Assembly: GCA_958496175.1 (NCBI GenBank)
Contig: OY292280.1
Span: 22,683,877-22,747,876, forward strand
Origin: Sisyra terminalis
Lineage: Eukaryota; Arthropoda; Insecta; Neuroptera; Sisyridae
DNA length: 64,000 nucleotides
Reading direction: 5' to 3'
In this document: one piece after another, positions 22,469 to 33,630 of the stretch
Layout of the letters: each line of letters begins with the position of its first letter
Numbering within the stretch: the stretch's first letter is position 1
The notes under the pieces: model-generated
Seen by the model: the letters and a program-made list of their open reading frames with translations, nothing else
What the model was told of the DNA's origin: nothing
Databases searched by the model: none
Translations under genes and position numbers: made by a program

Positions 22469-23365
22469 CATGGTTAAGGATGATTTAATCTTTAATATTC
22501 AACTCAATTTTGGCGAAACAAAACATCCCTTATATCCTTTTTATGCACTCGAAAATTGTCCTTTTTGAAACTTTGAAACGATATTGCGGGTGTCCTGTGG
22601 CACACAGGATAAAAAATTTTTCACTCCACATCTCACGTAAGGACATTGTTTAATAATCCGTTGCGAAAATTAGCTGTTATAAGGAAAAGTCACCCCTCAA
22701 AAATGACCTTTTTTCAAGCCAATTTGGTGCAAGGGTTTTCACCTCCTTAATTTCCCAATTTAATTTTCCAAGGATCTAGTGAACCAATGCTTATGATTTT
22801 TTGCATCATGGTTAAGGATGATTTAATCTTTAATATTCAACTCAATTTTGGCGAAACAAAACATCCCTTATATCCTTTTTAAGCACTCGAAAATTGTCCT
22901 TTTTGAAACTTTGAAACGATATTGCGGGTGTCCTGTGGCACACAGGATAAAAATTTTTTCACTCCACATCTCACGTAAGGACATTGTTTAATAATCCGTT
23001 GCGAAAATTAGCTGTTATAAGGAAAAGTCACCCCTCAAAAATGACCTTTTTTCAAGCCAATTTGGTGCAAGGGTTTTCACCTCCTTAATTTCCCAATTTA
23101 ATTTTCCAAGGATCTAGTGAACCAATGCTTATGATTTTTTGCATCATGGTTAAGGATGATTTAATCTTTAATATTCAACTCAATTTTGGCGAAACAAAAC
23201 ATCCCTTATATCCTTTTTAAGCACTCGAAAATTGTCCTTTTTGAAAATTTGAATCGATATTGCGATATTGGTTCGAAAAAAACCTTTATTTAACGGTGTT
23301 ACAGGCGATTGAAGATTGGATGGTTTTATGATTTTTTCTGCCACATGGATTGTCGATTTCATCCC
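22469..23365 (-). repeat. Satellite-family monomers (loop subfamily) inside E2
   Basis: 'catggttaaggatgattta' starts at 22469, 22807 and 23145, each exactly 338 bp apart, giving two full monomers and a partial one where E1 has one full and a partial. The simplest explanation is gain or loss of a monomer by unequal exchange after the elements were duplicated. Confidence 0.9.
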
Positions 23366-24551
23366 TTAAACGAGCTTTGTTTTCGAAATAATTAGCACAG
23401 CTTGTATGGGAGGACTTAAACTTTCAGTTTGGATTTCTCCATTGTAAGTTTGTTCAATTTTTACCAGTTTCCATGTAGTCAATTGCATCTCTTATGTGTG
23501 AAAAATCAAAAGCAGTAAGTTCATAATTCAGTTTTTAAATTATTGTTTTTTTTTCTAACAAATCTAATTTGTTGACAATTCGAATTGTTTAGAATTTTAA
23601 ATTAAGACAACGCCAAAATGCATTCGACTTTTGTTGGAAGCTATGAGTACATCCACCTGACTCATAGGTGGCACTAAAAACTTAAGGTGGTTCAATTGAC
23701 ATACATGTCAAAAGTTCACACGTTGTAGCATAGATGGAGGTACGATACATGTCAATGTGACAGCTTATTTTTGAAAGTTATTAGTTCTTAATTGACTTTA
23801 GTTTATCCAATTAAATTGAATATTTTATGTTATGGTTGTTTGAGCTGATGGCCAATGTTACATTTTAACTTCATAAAATCAGAATCGAATTAAATAAATG
23901 TGAAACAGATAATGTTTATTGTGAAATTGTAGGTATGGACGCAATGTTTATATGAGATTATATGTACTTTCTGTTACTTTGGTAGATATTTTCCAACGTT
24001 TAACTAACTAATGAACGACAAAAATGTATTTTTAAAATATATTTAAAAATAATTCATTCAGAGAAGAATCTAATCAAATCATCTGTAAATGTAAGCCACT
24101 GGGAGTGCAGCTTAAGTATTGTGAATATCAGAAGAATATATCAATCCACGGGATAAACAGGAAGATAATAAAAGATCAGGTTTTGATCACCGAATTAGGC
24201 ATAATAGCGACTTAAACCATGGTTGTAATTGAAAGTCCTCCTCATGGAGAGCTGATTTTTGCAATACAGTTAGGAATGATTCAGTTTTAAATGGCAGCAA
24301 ATTTCTGCGAAAGAAAACCATCTCTTATATCCTTTTTATGTACTTGAAAATTGTCCTTTTTGAAACTTTGAAAAAACAGCCCTTATCAGAAAAAGCAATC
24401 TTGCAACTTTGTTAATAAATGCAGAAGTTTAGCAATCATTGTTTCATTATGGAAATTATGTAAATGGGCTGCGCCATATGTTCCCCAGTCTACATGTTAA
24501 TGTCCCTAAAAAATTACAATTTGTTTAAATATTAATAAAACATATTTACAG

Positions 24552-24878
24552 ATCCATACCAAGACATACTAAGAATCTGAGGCCCAAGACATTGTTTTTG
24601 CGCTGAAGAAAGTATCATCATTTTGGGTGATAAATGATTGGTAAGTCGCTGTACTTTTGAGATCTCCAAATATTTTATTATTGATTTTTGATTATTTATT
24701 GATCTTTTCGTTCCAGAAGAAGCTGACCGATGACAACGGAGAATTATTAATTGGAGTTTAGATGTTCATCATTTCCGAATGGGCGTTTGAGGAATAAATG
24801 CGGATCTTTGGAGGATCATCCATCAAATTCATAAAGGATATCATTTCCACAATTGATATCTACCGAGAAGATCACTAA
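24552..24878 (+). pseudogene. Degenerate spliced gene fragment in E2 right arm
   Basis: Block A (24552-24640) and block B (24717-24797) have the same splice signals as at 5151-5396. Here block B carries an extra nonsense change: GAG after GGAGTT has become TAG, near 24760. This copy is the most damaged. Confidence 0.4.
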
Positions 24879-25599
24879 TGGATTTACTACAACAATCTGT
24901 GCTGTAAATTGTGTTTTAATAATTCAGTGAATGTGAAGTTATAAAGTGGTTTAAGTGATAAAGTGGTTTAAGTGATAAATAGTGAAAATATCTGTAAATC
25001 AAGAAAATTTTACTAACTTTATATTTCTATATGATTTTAATAATTGGTACTTTTACATAAATTATATAAACTCTTGTAATAATGGATAAACTAATATTGT
25101 AACTTTTATAAACTGTATTGATATTTAACATTAATAAATTTATTTTAATTGAATATATTTTTTCAATTCGATTTTCCGCACCCATCCTCTTGAATTTTAT
25201 ATTTCAGAGTTAAGATACAAAGAAAAGTTAAGATAATGCAACGAAGAGATAAGTAAGGTAAAATCAAAGTTTTTCGATAGATTATCGAATAATTCGATTA
25301 AGCCAATATCGAAAAATATCTCAACTTTTTGAAGTCCTAATCGATTTTATTTTATATATAAATTTTAATTTTCTGAAGAAACTCTTTTGAAATAAATATT
25401 TGTTTTTGTCGATAAAAAGGATCAAGGAACTTAAAATGTTGCAATGTTTTTATTAAAATTTTCCAACTTTAACATGGAGCAGCTATGGTTAAAATATTTT
25501 TGAAAAATTCCAACTCCATCAATCGAATTTTTTTTTCAATTTTCCAAAAATCTCATAAGAATTGTTTATGTATGAGTTTTAAGGTCATTTACATATATC

Positions 25600-25680
25600 A
25601 TCTGATGGCCGAGTCGTCTTGGTCGCCGTTGCTGTTGTTCGGAGTCGAGGTCCCTGGTTCGCATCCCGATTGGTCCCGGA
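25600..25680 (+). other. tRNA-like module in E2 right arm
   Basis: Copy of 6200-6280. A box TGGCCGAGTCG and B-like box GGTTCGCATCC are both unchanged. Confidence 0.45.
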
Positions 25681-25867
25681 TTTTTATAATTTCTAATAAT
25701 AGATTTCTATTCCTTACAGCTTATAATATATCTAATTAACATTAATTCCTCATTCCAGACATTGTATCATCGAAATATTCGATCGAACAGTTCCAACCTT
25801 TCGGGGTTCGAAATGATCGATCGATGATGCTATATATTTTTCATTTTATTTTTGCTCAATGGTTTTG

Positions 25868-25925
25868 TGACGTCACTCTTTTCATATATACGACGTCACA
25901 CTTACGTCGCCACCCAATGACGTCA
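25868..25925. promoter_or_regulatory. Cluster of CRE-type palindromes in E2 right arm
   Basis: Perfect TGACGTCA sites lie at 25868-25875 and 25918-25925. The middle one reads CGACGTCA (25891-25898), a different mutation from that in the E1 right arm. Confidence 0.4.
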
Positions 25926-27068
25926 TTCCCAAAAAATTACCGAATTTTCGATTTTCGGGAAGTAGGACTCTGGGAATGGCTTAGTTACGTCACGGGAGGC
26001 CTAAAAAACATATCCTGAAGACAATTTTTCGGTTTTTTTTTTTTGGGGGGGGACCTCGAATTTTCGAATTTAGTGAAATGGGATTTCGGGAATGGCTTAG
26101 TTACGCTCCGAGAAGCCTAAAAATCATTTTTAAATATACAATTTTTCATTTTTTGGCGAAAATTTTCCGGCCGAAATTCTGAAGAATCCCAAAAATAGGC
26201 CTAAATTGGCGATTTTTTTCACTTTTTCCAACTTCAAAGCCATTTGTAGCGATAACTATCGATCGTAGGTTAACGATTGTAGGCTCATTCGATAGCGCTT
26301 GAATTACTCTATCGATGGTATAAATTTGGTCCCGGAAAAGCTTAAGGGGAAAAACTTTTTTTTTTCACTTCAGAAAAATTTTATTTCGTCGACCAAATGT
26401 ACGTCGATTTTTTTCAAAAAATTGTTTGTCGAATTTCTCGATGAAATTCACACCATAGCTATATTACGTTACGATCGAAACAAAAATCCAATAAAACCTA
26501 AAGTTTTCGATATCGTTAATGGATTTTTCGATATTTAAAATTCACCTATTGCGCTAGCTAATGCTATTTAAATACAAATTTGTTTTCTTGAAAAAAAGCA
26601 TCAAGGACCTAAAAAATTGTGAGAAATGAAATAGAAAATGGAACGTTGCCTAACTTTAACGTTTCTAAAAGTGTCCTCTTCCGAAAATTGTGTTATGCAA
26701 TTACTATCTACTTATATAAACAAAGGATCAAGAAAATGAAAAAGAGAACCTTTGTTGATGCTCATAAACATTTAGTGGATTCAGTGTGTGGACAACAGCG
26801 TGTGTAAAAGCGAAAAAAACAGAATACATAGTTTATGAAAAATAATGTTTAGAAATCGGGCAAGATGCTAAATATTGATCCTCAATCAATATTAATTGCC
26901 TGAAGGACGAGGAATAGATTGAAATGATGAGTAGCATATTGCATGTAACTTAACGGAGAGTTATATTAAAAGAAGAATTTGAGTACCAAGAGGAGTATGA
27001 AGACACCGAAAGCATTGAGAAAGAGAAATCCGTACGGTGATTGCTCTCACTGAAACTTTTGAAGGGTT

Positions 27069-27329
27069 ATGAAAAAAAATGTGACAACTGAGGATAGTTC
27101 ACATATCGTGAGCAGATTAAATCACAATAAAACTTTGCAAGAGAAATCCAGAATGCGGCTGGGAATTTTCAGCATACATACGGCCCAAAGATTAAACCAG
27201 GATTATTTTCGAACCAAACCCATCTTCAACATGCTTCGTCATCGAGCAGCACAACAAGCCTACATTAATGAACATCAACCAGCAGAAACTAAACCGAAAC
27301 CAGCAACTGTAAACAACGAACTGCATTGA
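27069..27329 (+). CDS. 86-codon frame, hypothetical, unit A
   Basis: The frame opens with ATG (MKKNVTTEDSSHIVSRLN) and ends TGA after PATVNNELH. It is hydrophilic and basic, with an Arg/Gln-rich middle (RLNQDYFRTKPIFNMLRHR) and a Pro/Lys-rich tail (HQPAETKPKP). I see no signal peptide, membrane segment or known motif, and do not recognise a family. AATAAA follows 157 bp after the stop, as in a short 3' UTR, which supports a plus-strand transcript. An acidic frame just upstream (EFEYQEEYEDTE, ending at a TGA near 27044) suggests the region may be a decayed longer gene. The frame is identical in all seven copies, but so is most surrounding DNA. It could also be a chance frame within a non-coding repeat. 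Confidence 0.3.
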   Translation: MKKNVTTEDSSHIVSRLNHNKTLQEKSRMRLGIFSIHTAQRLNQDYFRTKPIFNMLRHRAAQQAYINEHQPAETKPKPATVNNELH

Positions 27330-28072
27330 TAGCAATCATAATCCTGATCACCAACTAAAGTTCCAGTCCTGGCCATTGTACTGCATCGACATCATTGTAT
27401 AATCGATTCAACCGAGAAACAAGTTGCGTTGACTAAAGAGTAAATTGTAAAGACAAAATGTATTGTTGTAAACTTTTATAGCTTAAATAAAGAAAAATTT
27501 CAAATTACTTACTGTTATTTAAATTAAACCTTCCTGAATATACATTATTATGTGAATTTATCCATAAGTTAATTATTATTGTATCAAATTGTAATGTAAA
27601 TAATGAACTGTGTAAACAATAATTAATTAAGAACAAGGCAATATACTGTAAAAACATGTTGATACCTTCATTATTAGAATTTATTAACTGATTTCAAAAA
27701 TGAAAATGTTTAAATTTTTCCCTAAATAAAAAATCCTTTTTGAAGAAAGCCTTTAGATCCTAATTTCGCAGCAATATTGGTATCAGCGCAAAAATTGGAC
27801 TATTAATTATTTTCTGAAAAAGACCTTTTAAAGGTAAGTGCTTGGAACTTTGAAAAATAACACTGAGCGTTCAATACATTATCATGTCTCCAATTTGAGC
27901 GGTTTTGGCACGAAGAATAATTAACAGGAGAACGAACAAGATAGGCAATTTGTTAGTTCATGTGTCCTCAAAAATCCAGACATGGATACGTTATTTTTTC
28001 GGTGACTAATAGGGCATTATCGCTAAGAAGCATGACGAACTGAATGTACTGAATTGTTATGTGCTGTTGTGG

Positions 28073-28497
28073 CAATAATATCCGCAAAAATAACCGCAAA
28101 TATTACAGCAAAATAACCGCAATAATATCCGCAAATATTACAGCAAAATAATCGCAATAATATCCGCAAAAATAACCGCAATAATATCCGCAAATGTTAC
28201 CGCAAAAATAACCGCAAAAATAACCGCAATAATATCCGCAAAAATAACCGCAATAATATCCGCAAAAATAACCGCAAATATTACCGCAAAATAACCGCAA
28301 TAATATCCGCAAAAATAACCGCAAATGTTACCGCAAATATTACCGCAATATAACCGTAATATTATCCGCAAAAATAACCGCAATAATTTCCGCAAAAATA
28401 ACCGCAAAATAACCGCAAAAATATGCGGAAAAATAACCGCAATAATATCCGCAATAATATCCGCAAAAATAACCGCAATAATATGCGGAAAAATAAC
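28073..28497. repeat. 12-bp CCGC-type minisatellite, unit A (425 bp)
   Basis: About 35 repeats of a 12-mer such as 'aaaaataaccgc', 'aataatatccgc' and 'aaatattaccgc', with some 11-mers. Near the right end the inverse word 'atatgcgg' appears. Because 12 is a multiple of 3, several frames stay open on both strands and spell CGYF or AVIF repeats. These are not evidence of a protein. Confidence 0.95.
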
Positions 28498-29244
28498 AAT
28501 TCAAGCGAAAGAAACCGTCCCTTATATCCTTTTTTTCCCATTTAAAATTGTCCTTGTTTTAATTTGAAAAGAAAATTGAGGTCGTCCTATTATCCACAGG
28601 AAGAAAATTTTTACACATTGTAATTCACTTGAAGGCCTTAAATCTAATTCCTTTGAGGAAACTAGGCCTTTTATTGAAAAGTCACCCTTTTAACAGGCCT
28701 AATTTCGGATGGAAAATTTCACATTAATTTACAGCTCCTTAACTTCCCATTTTTAATTCCGGGCAAACTTTTCCGGTAAATTAAAGTTTTTTTCTTTAGC
28801 AACGTTAAGAATAATTAACACATTAATATTAAACCCAGTTTCTGCGAAGGAAACCAACCCTTATATCTTTTTTTCCCCATTTAAAATTGTCCTCTTTAAA
28901 ACTTTAAAATGGAATTGTCCTATTACCCACAGGAAGAAAATTTCTCCTCATTGTAATTCTGTAGAAGGCCTCAAATCTAAATTTGTTGAGAAAACTTGGC
29001 CTGATAGTGAAAAACACCCCTTGAAATGGCCTAATTTCGGATGAAAATTAAGGCACTGTTTTACATCTCCTTAACTTCCCGTTTTTATTTCCGGGGAAAC
29101 TACTCCTTAAAAATGAAGTAGTTTTCATTAACATCGTTAAGGATGATTCAAATCAATTGCAGCGAAAGAAACTATCCCTTATATCCTGTTGTTCCTTTTG
29201 AAAATTGTTCTTTTTGAAACTTTAATATGGAATTTGAATTTGAA
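28498..29244 (+). repeat. Decayed satellite-family monomers inside unit A
   Basis: The word 'cccttatatc' recurs at ~28529, ~28858 and ~29176, followed each time by a poly-T tract and 'aaaattgt' plus a 'cttt' word. It is then followed by blocks matching the loop-subfamily monomer ('gaaaagtcaccc', 'ctccttaacttccc', 'cgttaagga'). About two and a quarter monomers are present, with spacing reduced to ~320-330 bp. Confidence 0.75.
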
Positions 29245-29424
29245 ATTAGCTGTCAAATCACTACAGCTACCTGACAGCAAAACGCTGAACTAATTTGTTA
29301 TGATTTTATCTTGGATAAAACTTTTCCTAGACACGTTCCCATTGTGACGTAATGATAGGTGGGCGTGTCATCCGCAATAGTTCAGCGTTTTCGTGTCAGA
29401 CAGCGTCGTCGTTTGACAGCTAAT
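29245..29424. repeat. 180-bp imperfect hairpin with promoter-like loop, unit A
   Basis: The left arm (29245-29292) and right arm (29378-29424) pair around an 85-bp loop. The outer 13 bp (ATTAGCTGTCAAA with TTTGACAGCTAAT) and inner 14 bp (AAAACGCTGAACTA with its complement) are perfect, with a poorly matched middle. The loop contains TGACGTAA (29345-29352), a bZIP-type half-palindrome, and GGTGGGCGTG, a GC-box/KLF-like word. It sits between the satellite-derived block and the exon-like block, where a promoter could lie. That role is inference. Confidence 0.7.
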
Positions 29425-30146
29425 TAGTGCACATTAATTTAAAGTAAATACAAAAGTAAAACGATCGAAACATGAATATATTGTGTTAATTTGCATCAGT
29501 ATGTTTCACTTTATTACAAATATTTTAAATTTTGAATTATTTAAGATCAGAAACATAACCATAAACATTTACTTTCCGTTCTATGCTAGTACCGATTGAT
29601 AAAAAAGTTACTAGAACTATACTAGAATCAATGGATACAATCCTAAATTACAGTGTAGAGTGAACGGTTACTGATTTGTTTGTGTTTATAAAGTTAAAAA
29701 AACTCCAGATCTTTCGACGATATTATCGTGAATTGTTAAAAATATATTTCTTCAATCGATTCTCAATATGCGAATTGTGAAGGTGAGATAAAATTGTTTT
29801 GAATTCCATTGATGAGTGACAATGACAATAGCTTGTTTATTTGGAGGTTATCTAGTTAAAATCTAATATAAGGGGCGAATTTTGACAGGTCGATGTAATT
29901 TAAAAGTCAATAATATTACAAAATTTATTGATTTATTTTTCCAAATAGTACATTATATAGAAAACAACAGTGCAAAATTAATTAACATAAGTAAATCACG
30001 GTTTTTTTTTAAAAAACATTTCAAACAACATACTAATAAGTTTAGTCAAAAACCCTTACAATACAAAAGAACATGCTTGCAACGAAAGATTTTTTTAAAT
30101 GTTCTTATATTAATGTTTTATTTTTAACTTTCGTACTTTATTTCAG

Positions 30147-30302
30147 TGTTTATAATCAAAGATGAAGTTCAATTGCTTTTGGCGAATCCTGCTGCGACCA
30201 CAATCAGGGATTTGGATTCATCGAACAACCAATGCAGTGGCGTTGAGATTATTACAGAAGAATTGTGGCAGAAGAGGATTTCTTTTCATATTCATAGCTA
30301 AG
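30147..30302 (+). other. Exon-like block with canonical splice signals, unit A
   Basis: A 156-nt block lies between 'ctttatttcag' and AAG|GTCAGT. One frame (offset 2) reads FIIKDEVQLLLANPAATTIR and on to a TAA two bases before the block end, looking like a C-terminal coding exon. A second frame starts at ATG 30162 (MKFNCFWRILLRPQSGIWIH) and stays open past the donor to 30485. A possible upstream donor, GTGAAG|GTGAGA near 29783, would join in phase with the first frame but that exon has an upstream stop and no ATG. I do not recognise either product. Confidence 0.35.
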
Positions 30303-31273
30303 GTCAGTGCATTGATTTTTTACAATTATACTAGACCAATACCGCTCATATATTCAATATTTTTAATTCTATTTTCATTGTACCTACATAATTTTAACTG
30401 CTTCTGCTCTTTACTCAATGATAATGTATTGAATGGTTATTTATATTACTGCCCATGTCCAAAACTTCGGCTCGATAGTAGCTGAAATGAAGTTTGATTT
30501 ATGTTGACAAATTTTTATGAACAATTTAGCGAAAAATTGTATCATTACGGATTTAGAAAAATAAGTAAAAAAAAAAATAGATCCGGTAGGTCGCTATTGA
30601 GTTGAAATGACCATGTAATGCAAAGAACAATAAAAGTGAACATAATATAGTGAAAATAGGGTACAGGTTGGTGCCTTTTAGAAATATAAAAATTTAGGGA
30701 CGGACGTTTCATTTTCTATTTTGCATTTTACTTAATTTGTTTGGTAACAAATCCTATCATTATGAAAAATTAACAGCAAAAGAGAAAACTATGCAATGCA
30801 AGCATTGAATTAACAAAAAAATTGTGAGAAATGAAATAGAAAATGGAACGTTGCCTAACTTTAACGTTTCTAAAAGTGTCCTCTTCCGAAAATTGTGTTA
30901 TGCAATTACTATCTACTTATATAAACAAAGGATCAAGAAAATGAAAAAAAAAACCTTTGTTGATGCCCATAAACATTTAGTGGATTCAGTGTGTGGACAA
31001 CAGCGTGTGTAAAAGCGAAAAAAACAGAATACATAGTTTATGAAAAATAATGTTTAGAAATCGGGCAAGATGCTAAATATTGATCCTCAATCAATATTAA
31101 TTGCCTGAAGGACGAGGAATAGATTGAAATGATGAGTAGCATATTGCATGTAACTTAACGGAGAGTTATATTAAAAGAAGAATTTGAGTACCAAGAGGAG
31201 TATGAAGACACCGAAAGCATTGAGAAAGAGAAATCCGTACGGTGATTGCTCTCACTGAAACTTTTGAAGGGTT

Positions 31274-31534
31274 ATGAAAAAAAATGTGACAACTGAGGAT
31301 AGTTCACATATCGTGAGCAGATTAAATCACAATAAAACTTTGCAAGAGAAATCCAGAATGCGGCTGGGAATTTTCAGCATACATACGGCCCAAAGATTAA
31401 ACCAGGATTATTTTCGAACCAAACCCATCTTCAACATGCTTCGTCATCGAGCAGCACAACAAGCCTACATTAATGAACATCAACCAGCAGAAACTAAACC
31501 GAAACCAGCAACTGTAAACAACGAACTGCATTGA
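31274..31534 (+). CDS. 86-codon frame, hypothetical, unit B
   Basis: Protein identical to the unit A copy. Stop TGA, then AATAAA at 31691-31696. Nothing distinguishes this copy. Confidence 0.3.
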   Translation: MKKNVTTEDSSHIVSRLNHNKTLQEKSRMRLGIFSIHTAQRLNQDYFRTKPIFNMLRHRAAQQAYINEHQPAETKPKPATVNNELH

Positions 31535-32277
31535 TAGCAATCATAATCCTGATCACCAACTAAAGTTCCAGTCCTGGCCATTGTACTGCATCGACATCAT
31601 TGTATAATCGATTCAACCGAGAAACAAGTTGCGTTGACTAAAGAGTAAATTGTAAAGACAAAATGTATTGTTGTAAACTTTTATAGCTTAAATAAAGAAA
31701 AATTTCAAATTACTTACTGTTATTTAACTTAAACCTTCCTGAATATACATTATTATGTGAATTTATCCATAAGTTAATTATTATTGTATCAAATTGTAAT
31801 GTAAATAATGAACTGTGTAAACAATAATTAATTAAGAACAAGGCAATATACTGTAAAAACATGTTGATACCTTCATTATTAGAATTTATTAATTGATTTC
31901 AAAAATGAAAATGTTTAAATTTTTCCCTAAATAAAAAATCCTTTTTGAAGAAAGCCTTTAGATCCTAATTTCGCAGCAATATTGGTATCAGCGCAAAAAT
32001 TGGACTATTAATTATTTTCTGAAAAAGACCTTTTAAAGGTAAGTGCTTGGAACTTTGAAAAATAACACTGAGCGTTCAATACATTATCATGTCTCCAATT
32101 TGAGCGGTTTTGGCACGAAGAATAATTAACAGGAGAACGAACAAGATAGGCAATTTGTTAGTTCATGTGTCCTCAAAAATCCAGACATGGATACGTTATT
32201 TTTTCGGTGACTAATAGGGCATTATCGCTAAGAAGCATGACGAACTGAATGTACTGAATTGTTATGTGTTGTTGTGG

Positions 32278-32703
32278 CAATAATATCCGCAAAAATAACC
32301 GCAAATATTACAGCAAAATAACCGCAATAATATCCGCAAATATTACAGCAAAATAATCGCAATAATATCCGCAAAAATAACCGCAATAATATCCGCAAAA
32401 ATAACCGCAAATGTTACCGCAAAAATAACCGCAAAAATAACCGCAATAATATCCGCAAAAATAACCGCAATAATATCCGCAATTATATCCGCAAAAATAA
32501 CCGCAAATATTACCGCAAAATAACCGCAATAATATCCGCAAAAATAACCGCAAATGTTACCGCAAATATTACCGCAATATAACCGTAATATTATCCGCAA
32601 AAATAACCGCAATAATTTCCGCAAAAATAACCGCAAAAATATGCGGAAAAATAACCGCAATAATATCCGCAAAAATAACCGCAATAATATGCGGAAAAAT
32701 AAC
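32278..32703. repeat. 12-bp minisatellite, unit B (426 bp)
   Basis: Carries the 'gcaattatatccgc' variant near 32480, shared with C, E and F but absent from A and D. Length equals that in unit E. Confidence 0.95.
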
Positions 32704-33450
32704 AATTCAAGCGAAAGAAACCGTCCCTTATATCCTTTTTTTCCCATTTAAAATTGTCCTTGTTTTAATTTGAAAAGAAAATTGAGGTCGTCCTTTTATC
32801 CACAGGATGAAAATTTGTACACATTGTAATTCACTTGAAGGCCTTAAATCTAATTCCTTTGAGGAAACTAGGCCTTTTATTGAAAAGTCACCCTTTTAAC
32901 AGGCCTAATTTCGGATGGAAAATTTCACATTAATTTACAGCTCCTTAACTTCCCATTTTTAATTCCGGGCAAACTTTTCCGGTAAATTAAAGTTTTTTTC
33001 TTTAGCAACGTTAAGAATAATTAACACATTAATATTCAACCCAGTTTCTGCGAAGGAAACCAACCCTTATATCTTTTTTTCCCCATTTAAAATTGTCCTC
33101 TTTAAAACTTTAAAATGGAATTGTCCTATTACCCACAGGAAGAAAATTTCTCCTCATTGTAATTCTGTAGAAGGCCTCAAATCTAAATTTGTTGAGAAAA
33201 CTTGGCCTGATAGTGAAAAACACCCCTTGAAATGGCCTAATTTCGGATGAAAATTAAGGCACTGTTTTACATCTCCTTAACTTCCCGTTTTTATTTCCGG
33301 GGAAACTACTCCTTAAAAATGAAGTAGTTTTCATTAACATCGTTAAGGATGATTCAAATCAATTGCAGCGAAAGAAACTATCCCTTATATCCTGTTGTTC
33401 CTTTTGAAAATTGTTCTTTTTGAAACTTTAATATGGAATTTGAATTTGAA
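32704..33450 (+). repeat. Decayed satellite-family monomers inside unit B
   Basis: 747 bp as in unit A. Differs by 'gtccttttatccacagga' and 'atattcaaccc'. Confidence 0.75.
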
Positions 33451-33630
33451 ATTAGCTGTCAAATCACTACAGCTACCTGACAGCAAAACGCTGAACTATT
33501 TTGTTATGATTTTATCTTGGATAAAACTTTTCCTAGACACGTTCCCATTGTGACGTAATGATAGGTGGGCGTGTCATCCGCAATAGTTCAGCGTTTTCGT
33601 GTCAGACAGCGTCGTCGTTTGACAGCTAAT
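33451..33630. repeat. 180-bp imperfect hairpin, unit B
   Basis: Same arms and loop as unit A. One change lies next to the left arm end (ACTATTTTG for ACTAATTTG). Confidence 0.7.

Larger units (their letters stand above)
19304..26610. mobile_element. E2: second copy of the inverted-repeat element
   Basis: This copy is near-identical to 236-7200. Features of the left arm and first part of the loop lie at a constant offset of ~19067, and those of the right arm at ~19400, the difference being one extra 338-bp monomer in the loop. The left junction with satellite is the same as that of E1. The right end stops at 'tcaaggacct' and runs straight into the 4.2-kb macrosatellite, losing the mirror copy that follows E1. 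Confidence 0.85.
26611..30815 (+). repeat. 4.2-kb macrosatellite unit A (4205 bp)
   Basis: This is the first of six full tandem units and starts in mid-unit at the E2 junction. In order it holds: an AT-rich stretch with an open frame lacking ATG (26619-26807); an 86-codon frame (27069-27329); AATAAA at 27486-27491; a spacer; a 12-bp minisatellite (28073-28497); satellite-derived DNA (28498-29244); a hairpin (29245-29424); a spacer with AT-rich DNA and a possible donor near 29783; an exon-like block (30147-30302); and an AT-rich tail. Unit A resembles unit D most, sharing 'atattaaaccc' and 'gtcctattatccacagg'. Confidence 0.95.

Noticed and set aside
26619..26807. 62-codon frame at the start of each 4.2-kb unit (ending VDSVCGQQRV)
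   Set aside because: It begins with GTG and has a TGA shortly upstream (30806-30808 in unit B). The only in-frame ATG is far inside and no good acceptor precedes it. It may be a relic of a longer gene, but I cannot support a CDS.
28073..28497. Possible CRISPR array
   Set aside because: The repeats are contiguous 12-mers without unique spacers, and the DNA is eukaryotic.
28103..28567. Frames of 60-134 codons spelling CGYF, AVIFADII or RLFLRILL repeats
   Set aside because: A 12-bp repeat without stop words is automatically open in several frames on both strands. Copy number changes freely between units.
29882..30127. 81-codon frame beginning TTG in each unit
   Set aside because: There is no ATG start, the composition is Phe/Lys/Asn-rich as expected from AT-rich DNA, and it lies in the likely intron before the exon-like block.
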